A stretch of DNA of 64,000 bases from Axinella damicornis (taxonomy: Eukaryota > Porifera > Demospongiae > Axinellida > Axinellidae), in contig OZ007513.1 in the NCBI GenBank assembly GCA_963931865.1, forward strand, positions 5,631,837 to 5,695,836, written 5' to 3'. The position numbers and the translations under genes are program-made. Below, in pieces: positions 56,440-64,000 of the stretch (position 1 is the first letter of the stretch; every line of letters begins with the position of its first letter). The notes beneath the pieces are model-generated. The model did not search any database. It was not told where the DNA came from and was given only the letters and a program-made list of their open reading frames with translations.

Positions 56440-56971
56440 TGAGGGCAAATAAAACATCAAAAGTCAACACAAGTTTCAGTGAAACCAAACAGCTTCCATG
56501 CCCAAAAGCTCTATTTTGAGGCCCTCTATAGTTAAAAGGTTGGAGAGCATAGCACAACTTAAGGACACAGATCACACCAGAAGTCATGACACTAAAAATA
56601 TACTCGTGCACTTCACAGCGTTGAAGCAGTCTGGCAGGTAGGTCCAGGAGCGGTCTCTGTCTCTGTTGTTGCCACCGAGGATGCATGACTTCCTCCTTCT
56701 CTGCTGATGCGCCAGATCTGTCAAGACTGGTCACAGTCAGTTTAGTGTTACCGTGTGCAGGCCAGTCGACTTCCCATTCTCTGCCGATAGCTGAAGCGTC
56801 TAACAGGCACATGACTGCATGCAGGACATGCGATGGCTTGAAGCGCTCTCCCCATCTTCATGAAATACTTTAGCCACTCACCGCCTCACTATAGTCTCCA
56901 TCATTGCAAGGCCGTGTTGAGGTAGACCGTTCATAGTTCGCGTCGTCTCCGTCAGACAGTCTCCGCGACAT
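56440..56971 (-). other. Gene-like segment with candidate first exon, unidentified
   Basis: ATG at 56971 opens 30 codons (MSRRLSDGDDANYERSTS...) ending before a GTGAGT donor at 56881. A CATGCAG acceptor at 56815 precedes an open frame MCLLDASAIGREWEVDWPAH to HPRWQQQRQRPLLDLPAR. Joined in phase 0, the second exon meets a TAG after four codons, so the splice model fails as drawn. Part of exon 2 (CTCGGTGGCAACAACAGAGA) resembles 41650 and 28660, so it may be a repeat. Confidence 0.2.
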
Positions 56972-57083
56972 TGTGATATCAACGCGTGAGCAGGAAGTGA
57001 ACTCACTTTGGAAATAACGCATGACGCAAGAACAAAATACAACCAGGAAGTGATTTACGGCACGACGTACGATACATAGAATA

Positions 57084-57170
57084 CCGTAGTGTACGTATCA
57101 AGCGCCCACCACGTATCAAGCGCCCACCCCCCTGTTCACGCGAAAGTTACTGCACAGGGTCCAATGTTAA
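57084..57170. repeat. Dispersed repeat shared with 40888-40978
   Basis: Near-identical CGTATCAAGCGCCCACC doublet and CGCGAAAGTTACTGCACAGG. Confidence 0.8.
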
Positions 57171-57680
57171 TTGGTGGGTGTGGTATGCAGTCGCCATACA
57201 TGTAACTCTTTACCAACTGTACCACACTGGAAGCCAGTCCTGAAAATTTTACCTAAACGTACCCCCAATCAGGTTTTCAATGCTCTAAACTGCACACAGG
57301 ACTACATGTATGTATACACTCAACCCTCCTAAGTATGAAGTTGTGATTCTAACCACACACATTAATTACGATCAAGATGCTAGGGCAATGCTAACTCATT
57401 CTAGTGAAAAACAGGCATCGAACACTTGAATTCAACTCCGTACATTGTGAGAGAGGACTGTTAGCTATCCAGATCCATCCAGCTCCAACCAAGGGCTTTT
57501 CACGTGTCCAGCATTACAGCATGCAGACATCCAATGGGAGTACTGTACTGTCCAGACAGGGTGTGGATATATCCACCATGGGATGGGATGGACAGGTATA
57601 TATACTGCATGGGATGCTTCACAAGCTGTCCATTGCTTCCCATGGACAGTGGGATTTGGGATGAGATGGGACACTTTGAG
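57171..57680. other. Non-coding, nothing recognised
   Basis: CCATGGGATGGGATGG and CCCATGGACAGTGGGAT motifs make a weak inverted structure at 57575-57660. No gene supported. Confidence 0.35.
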
Positions 57681-58267
57681 GGGCAACTATGAAAGCAGGA
57701 ACGGAATGGAACGCGGAACGGAACGCGGAACGGAAGTAAGATGTGGGCCACGCGCTAGACTGGATTGGACTCACCCCAAAATCTGTAAAATGCCTTTTTC
57801 AGTGTAGGACAGAAGCTAAGCATACTTTTTATTCACTAAGGTCGATTGGATAGCCTGCTTTCGTGTCTTTCCTCGAGTCGGTAGAGGTCAAACGTCACGT
57901 GCATATTTAATGAGCTCCAGCAAAACGCGCTTCAGTCATTCAGGGATGATAGAGGAATATTCTTTTGTTTTCTATGCTTCAGCAAAAGGCTGGAGTTCGA
58001 TGTCTGCGGTAAATAAATGCTCTTCTAACCTTTTCATTGAAGCTTATTAAATATGCACGTGACCTTTGACCTCTACCGACTCGAGGAAAGACACGAAAGC
58101 AGGCTATGCAAGCGACCTTAGTGAACAAATAAGTATGCTTAGCTTCTGTCCTACACTGAAAAAGGCATTTTACAGATTTTTGGGGGAGTCCAGCGCGCGG
58201 CCCGCATCTTACTTCCGTTCCGCGTTCCGTTCCGCGTTCCATTCCGTTCCTGCTTTCATAGTTACCC
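57681..58267. mobile_element. 587-bp TIR element with exact 9-bp TSD CACTTTGAG
   Basis: Left end GGGCAACTATGAAAGCAGGA, right end TCCTGCTTTCATAGTTACCC. Inverted arms run far inward (AACGGAACGCGGAACGGAAG; AATGCCTTTTTCAGTGTAGG; ACCTCTACCGACTCGAGGAA), about 230 bp each. CACTTTGAG flanks both sides (57672-57680, 58268-58276). A 9-bp duplication with long TIRs is typical of Mutator-like elements. No transposase. Open frames on both strands are mirror artefacts. Confidence 0.9.
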
Positions 58268-58873
58268 CACTTTGAGACATTCCCAATGCCTCCGAGGTAC
58301 AGTGGGATAGGATGGATATTTAACAGACAAACTATAATTCCCATTGTACCAATGGACATCTGTGGGCAATGCTGGACATGCACCCAAGGACAACTTGCTG
58401 GATGTGAGATCATGATTCAGAAGCTGAATGTCACGATGATTCTGTGTGTACATTAAGAGTTGAAGGGACTAGCATACAGTATCTGAACTGCTTCTTTGTG
58501 GGGCCCACGCTTAGAAAAATGATACTAAAAGTACATGAGGGTCTGTATTTAGAAGTGGCAATGCAAATCTGATAATGTCAGTTGGCACACATGATTAATG
58601 TAGCTTGTAGTTTTATACAGGTGGTGTAACTCCAGTGTTCTGGGATACTCTTTACAGGGGAGTCCCAGGCAGAGCACATTATAACAGTCGGACATCGGCA
58701 ATATTCCAGGCGCGAAGCGCTGATATGGCCGTCCACTGACTGTTCTGCGCTGACATATTGGCAGTGGGAAGCCACACAGTGAACATAGCGCATGCCTACT
58801 TTACGTATTCAACTATTCATAGTTCTGATTATGTATTCACAGTCTAGTCCGCAACTATAATATTACAAGTAAT

Positions 58874-59130
58874 AAAAAACATTCAAAATGTAGCAGGATG
58901 TAGGAATACCAGAACGGCAAAAAGTAAGGAAACAAGGGAGGGATGATCGAACATAACAGTGATGTATACAACCCCCCTTACAGAGATCTTCTTCCATATA
59001 CGTGTATAATGAAAAAAGATATGTAGGGGGTATTGTATACATCACTGTTATGTTCGATCATCCCTCCCTCGTTTCCCTACTTTTTGCCGTTCTGGTATCC
59101 CTACATCCTGCTACATTTTCAATGTTTTTT
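58874..59130. mobile_element. 257-bp hairpin element
   Basis: AAAAAACATT at 58874 is the inverse of AATGTTTTTT at 59121. Arms of about 100 bp (GGAGGGATGATCGAACATAA and its inverse) surround a short centre. Flanking TCTCGGCACCGAAGTGCCGAGA at 59133-59154 is a separate small hairpin. Confidence 0.85.
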
Positions 59131-59165
59131 GTCTCGGCACCGAAGTGCCGAGACACAGTGCTGGA

Positions 59166-61299
59166 TGTGTAGGTACGTACGTACGTACGTGGTATGTCGC
59201 TTTTCGCAATGCGCCCACGCAAGTGCTGCATGCGCTACACTCTTAATAGGGTGCCAAACGTGTTTATAGCCTGCAAGTAGATCTTCAAAAATGATTATGG
59301 GTTTGCGTGGCTGCTCATGAATCCTCTTATCAAGACTGCTGCAGGTAGCTATAGTACTTAATTCAGGACAATGAATACTCACTCATCCAGTGTGCTGCAC
59401 TCAGCGTGCATACTAATTAGCTCACTCAGCTCTAGCTAGCTAGCTAGCTAGTGCTGAAAGAATTGGCCAAGGTGTTGACTAAACATCAAGCCCAGACACG
59501 ACCATACTGCTTTCACCCTTTGGGTAAACATTCCTGACCCACCCCTTGCTCACACAGAACCTCCAAGGATATTGACGCTCACTTAAGCTGAAAGTCTCAT
59601 AGCTAACAGGTTTTGCAGTCATAATAAAGGGTTAAGCAGCTGCCATGTCCTCTGCATGATTCTAGCTGATACCAAGTCGTGCCGAGACACATCAAGTCTT
59701 TTAAAGACTCACTTGTTATTACGTACTTGTTCATGTAAATTTTTTTAGCAGCAGGCACATACTTGAGCTGAAGTTTGCTGTCACAGAGCAGAAGTCAGTG
59801 ACCTCACAGGCACCTATGCCCTTACCTTGGTATATTACACTTCCAACATTGGCTGAAGGTCCAGGCATCTCAAGTCAACCCTTCCCTGGATGGATGACAA
59901 AGCCAGCTCTCCCTGTCTGAAGACCTCGTTTGATTGACAACACGATTCTCGCATCTTCCCTGCTGTGTTTCTAATTCAGCGATCTTGAGTAATAATTACG
60001 TATCGTTGCTAAGTGATCGTTTATGTGCGCATGCGTACAAAGGATTAAAATGGCGTTCTATTTGAAGCCATAGTTTTTGAGTGGGTAGCTGCAGCCGCTT
60101 GGTGTGAGATTTCGAAGTTGTGACAAAGCGATGGGCTGGTGCACTGCTCGGTGTAAAATGCTGCTGTTTCGTGCGTAAACTATCATGAGGGATTGAGGCG
60201 ATGTTGAGCTAGCCCGTCTGAAAGAAGAAGAAAGAAGAAGAAAGAAAAACAATTTGCTCGTTATGCGAGTACCTGGTGCGGTACTTTCGCAACGGTTTTT
60301 TGCGACGCGAGGAGTCTTGTTGGCCATGAAAACACTCGAAGATGAACGGCATATGGTTATAAAGGCCTATAAGTGTACCGTTTCTGAGATTTGGAGAGAT
60401 TTTATTGTATTAGCATACATTGTGTGTCTGTCGTATCCCTACATATAGAGTCTACCGACTCTATGATTCATGAAGCGGCGATACCAAAACCCATAATAAC
60501 TTAGCCTCGTGTCCCAGACCTCTCCAAACGAGTCTGTTCAGCACAACTCACAACAGAGGGAGAAGGGGACTACTATAATCCTTGGGCTCAACCCCAGGAA
60601 AACCCTGCAAATGAAACCATAAAGGAAGGAAAGCCAATGAGAGCACTGAAGCTTTTACAATGTGACTTGCCCCAATCAGACCACCTTGTGGTCAGGTCAC
60701 AAACAGCTTAATTACCATTTCTCATTGATAGGCTGGTGACTATTATTCTCGCCGGAATAATACGCAGTACTGAATAATTCTGGAAGTTTACAAAGTGAGC
60801 CATGTGCTAATATTAAATCGTTGGAAACTTCCATACTGTTAATCGGTCAATAATCGTGAAGTTTACCCTTCAACTCCAGTTAAATTCAAATGGATTATTG
60901 TGTAGGATTTGTTTACATACATGTCTAACATGTTTCATGTATATTTCTGGCGTGTAATCTCACTTGAAGTTTGCTTTGATTGTATATAGCCTGTGTAACT
61001 AAACTTATGGAGTATTCGGCCCAAATTTCGGAATAATAGGCTCTAGCCTACTCATCGGCTATCTTAGGAAGTTCTTATAGTCATCCCAGAGAAAACTGGA
61101 CCCATTATGCACCTCTCTTACCCCGCTGTCCTTCAGTATTGACATGAGCAGTACGTGGCACCCTCTCTTGGACGGGTCTACAGTGACACCCTTGCATCAG
61201 ACATCATCACATGCAGGGTCTACAGGGGTATCACAATAATGTTCCCTGGACAGAGTTTGCAAGGATATGCTATGCATTTGTACACCCTACCCTAGCTCA
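59166..61299. other. Non-coding; simple repeats only
   Basis: (GTAC)n at 59173-59190, (CTAG)n at 59432-59451, (AAGAAG)n at 60222-60248. A TAGCCTCGTGTCCCAGACCT end at 60503 is a MITE remnant. A frame at 60254-60448 lacks a recognisable domain. Confidence 0.4.
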
Positions 61300-61552
61300 A
61301 CGGGAGGTCATGCCAATAAGCACCACAGTCACAGCTGCGACCGTGCTCGGTCAGCCCCTATACTAAGGAAGTGGTGGAGTCGCTACGCATTCTTCCGTAT
61401 ACTATCGCAAAATTAACGGTCGAAGCAAGAAAATCAGCGCAGTCAACATTCAAAGCCTCGAAAATCAGCGTAGTCAACGGTCAAGCAGCGCAAAGAGCGG
61501 GCAAAGTTTGGACCTGCGGTCGCAGCTGTGACTGCGGAGTCTATAGGCGTGA
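61300..61552. mobile_element. Foldback related to the CAAGGGGTGGTCACTC family
   Basis: CAACGGGAGGTCATGCC...CACAGTCACAGCTGCGACC at the left matches inverse GGTCGCAGCTGTGACTG...GGCGTGACCTCCCCTTG at the right. Confidence 0.65.
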
Positions 61553-61630
61553 CCTCCCCTTGCTACGTAGCTGGACTGTGTCTACAGACACCTTTCAAAT
61601 ATTTTAGACCTTGGCTGAAGCTTTGACTAT

Positions 61631-62133
61631 ACGAGGGGCAACCGCACTCCTGGTAGCAGCTGTTGCAACCAGTTGCAACTTGGTGGAAGCGCAAGCTAGG
61701 TATCGCAACTCATTCCAATTAACACACATGCCACGTGGCAACTACGCCCAGTCGATTGCTAGCAATGGCAGCCAAAGGGAAGACATGAAATTGTTAAAGT
61801 CCTAACAACTGGGCCAGCACGGTGAATTTCAGCATGTAAGCATCAGTGAACAACTGCGACCATGGGCGTGTGGTCAGAATCTATGTGTGCCTTTCCTAAG
61901 AACGGTACTGCCACCGGAAGTTGGAGAGAGCGCTCGAGCAATGGCGGCCAACGGCGAGACAAAAGCGTTCATATCTTCACCACCAAGGTGAGCTTCAGCA
62001 CCAACTTTATACGTTCAGGTCAGTGCATGATAGCGATCACAGCAGTGCAGTTGGAATCTCGGTAGGCCAATCCTAAGTACTCAAACAGTTATATTATCTA
62101 CGCGGCACAATTTTTCCCCTACCAGGAGTGCCA
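61631..62133. mobile_element. Dispersed element with CACTCCTGGTAG ends
   Basis: Starts ACGAGGGGCAACCGCACTCC and TGGTAG; ends CTACCAGGAGTGCCAATCC, an inverted end. Internal sequence is shared with 8283-8635. No coding capacity. Confidence 0.65.
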
Positions 62134-62144
62134 ATCCGGAAGCT

Positions 62145-62149
<5 letters not shown>

Positions 62150-62175
<26 letters not shown>

Positions 62176-62177
62176 CA
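62150..62177. repeat. (GT)n microsatellite
   Basis: TG alternation of about 26 nt. Confidence 0.95.
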
Positions 62178-62368
62178 TTGGGGGGGAAGTGCAATTATGG
62201 CGTTTACCCCTCTCCACCTGGCCGGTTATGCATACACGTGCTTCGCTGGCCAGGTGGAGTCCATTGTCAATGATATATAGCCTGCTCAATTATATAATCC
62301 AAAAAGACCAGTCAAAAGGCATTTGTACCATTTTGGCAGTTGCATCTACAATCAAGGCGTCTTTCGAT

Positions 62369-62504
62369 AGTGGTGGTCACTCCAATATAAGTGCCGTACT
62401 AAGAGTTGTGACCAGGTCACAGTCTGTGACCATCCATCCATGCCATATACATGCACGGTCAGAATCCCCGGCCAGTTGCAGCTCTAAGTTGGAGTGACCA
62501 CCCA
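62369..62504. mobile_element. 136-bp hairpin MITE (GGTGGTCACTCCA ends)
   Basis: GTGGTGGTCACTCCAATATA at the left and TTGGAGTGACCACCCA at the right, with AAGAGTTGTGACC versus GGCCAGTTGCAGCTCT inside; same family as 42059-42210. Confidence 0.75.
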
Positions 62505-64000
62505 TAGGTACAAATCACATGGTCAGAGTTGATGTGGGGCAGGTTGGTCTTTTGAGGTGTGGGTTTGCATGTATGTGGGGGGGGATGGGGGCGTGAATAG
62601 ATATGTGGAGGGAGAATGGTGTATACATAACCTGTAGACCTGGAAGGGTGCAGACACGTGTAGACCCTAGTCCTAGGCTTCTTTCACATAAACTAATGAT
62701 GGTGATGGCTAACAGACTCCTGGTTAAGACGGAGATTCCACAACACAGCAATAACGGTAGGCACGTCTTTCCTCAAAGAGTCCAACAAGCAAGCCTCATT
62801 ATGGACCACCCACTCAAGTTGAAAATAAATTGCCCACCCGGTTCTAACCAAAACAAGTCCAGGCTGTTTTCACGTGAACCTACCCACCTCCCCCCTGTAC
62901 CACCCTTTCACTCAGAACCTATCTCCTAACAACATTGCTGGAAGCGACATCATGAACTCTCATGACACCTCAAGTTTTGTGGATTGTAAAATGGTTACAC
63001 AAAAGGCTCAGGTACGTACATGTATTATTAACTTGGACAAGACATCCACTTACTTTCGAGTGTGCTTCATTTGCTTTTCAACTCCATAGGATCAACACAA
63101 CGTCAAGTCTCTGATCTTAATAGCGAGATGTACTTCCGGAACATTGAATAGCAGGTGTGCTTCATTCCCTATTCCATTCCATAGGATCAATAAGGCCAAG
63201 TCTTTTAACAACGAGATGTACTTCCGGAACAACATTCATTGAATAGCAGGTGTGCTATTCCTCTCCATAGGATCAATACGGCCGAGTCTCTGATCTTTGA
63301 AGAAGATTTCGGAACTTGAGAAAGAGTAGCTTGGGACCACCTGTACCTACATTGTAACAGCAAATATGCACTTGTAAGTGAGCTGCACTTAATAACACAT
63401 AACTACGGATGGAACGGCTTTACAAACCACAATTCAAAAAATGAGGGACCGATATCAAGATCACACCCTTGAAGAAACACATACAGGGAGGAAGGGTATA
63501 GACAGTTCCCATGGAATGCTACGTATTATGCATACAATGTGTTTGGGTAAATGGCGATCAGTGGGGATACCTATAAATCGATCGACCCGCTTGTTGCTCC
63601 ATTCAACATGTCAAACAATATTTACTATATCATAGCAACCACAAAGCCCGGTGAGAAATTGGGGGATTGAATAAGTGCGCCAGGGTCTGGATTTGAAATC
63701 TCAAGGGGGGTGGGGACCGAATGACAGCAATGGTCAACATAGTAAGTTCTAAAGCGCAAATGTACAGGGAAACCTGAGAACGAGGCTAGTCCTAACACAA
63801 TTGTGACACCATATGCAGAACCTCTAGGTACAAAATTGAGAGCTGAAACTGCGGTCGCAATCTGTGGCAATCCAAAAACTGTCTGAGACAGTATGACCGC
63901 GACCACAGCAGGTGACTAATCTTGCAGGCAAGACATGATATCTTAGACCTACAATAGGAGTAACGGAAAACGGAGCTCTCATAGCACATTTGACATCGCA
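62505..64000. other. Non-coding; tandem repeat at 63087-63300
   Basis: CATAGGATCAA, GAGATGTACTTCCGGAACA and GAATAGCAGGTGTGCT recur two to three times at about 90-bp spacing. GAGAACGAGGCTA at 63777-63789 is one end of the TAGCCTCG MITE family. GCGGTCGCAATCTGTGGCAA at 63852 pairs with the GACCGCGACCACAGC at 63895. No gene supported. Confidence 0.5.

Noticed and set aside
57979..58413. 144-codon minus-strand frame
   Set aside because: Covers the arm of a TIR element; a mirrored version exists at 57583-57807.

Overview
The window reads as a stretch of animal nuclear genome. Exons are short and carry canonical GT/AG splice sites, long introns and intergenic DNA predominate, and interspersed and tandem repeats are very abundant. 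Families rich in ankyrin repeats and Death domains, a ryanodine receptor relative and frequent ACATGT/TACATGTA words fit a marine invertebrate, most likely a sponge; that assignment is an inference. No bacterial operon, viral genome or CRISPR array is visible.

Layout. 1-5.1 kb: GC-rich and 34-bp minisatellites, then a small two-exon gene candidate on the minus strand (4571-5119). 5.45-8.0 kb: first copy of a 2.5-kb segmental duplication carrying a Death-domain exon; the second copy lies at 50.95-53.45 kb. 8-15 kb: repeats, foldbacks, a 641-bp TIR element with target-site duplication, and a Helitron-like element. 15.2-17.9 and 23.1-25.9 kb: two nearly identical 2.75-kb copies, each with one ankyrin exon; a third ankyrin exon with a stop codon lies at 18.5 kb. 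26-33 kb: large foldback, second Helitron-like copy, TA-flanked MITE, tRNA-derived SINE. 33.7-34.7 kb: decayed protein-kinase piece and a Crypton-derived-type domain piece, both minus strand. 35.6-43.0 kb: collinear but broken exons of a ryanodine receptor (plus strand), interrupted by a non-LTR retrotransposon tail and several hairpin MITEs. 43.7-50.5 kb: 589-bp TIR element, a Death-domain exon with a nonsense codon, and tandem ankyrin modules (minus strand). 53-64 kb: isolated exon-like ORFs, a third Helitron-like copy, and several more TIR and foldback elements.

Most gene-like pieces are single exons or pseudogenes. The ankyrin and Death-domain pieces would belong to scaffold or immune-type receptor families that sponges carry in many copies, and the duplications here show how such families multiply and decay. 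The ryanodine receptor remnant retains cytoplasmic, transmembrane and C-terminal zinc-binding segments but lacks the pore. The most coherent new-looking signal is a family of hairpin transposable elements beginning TAGYCTCR, from 68 to 589 bp, with 8-9 bp target-site duplications. Its terminal sequence recurs as the unit of several large minisatellites. I did not find a convincing new multi-gene system.
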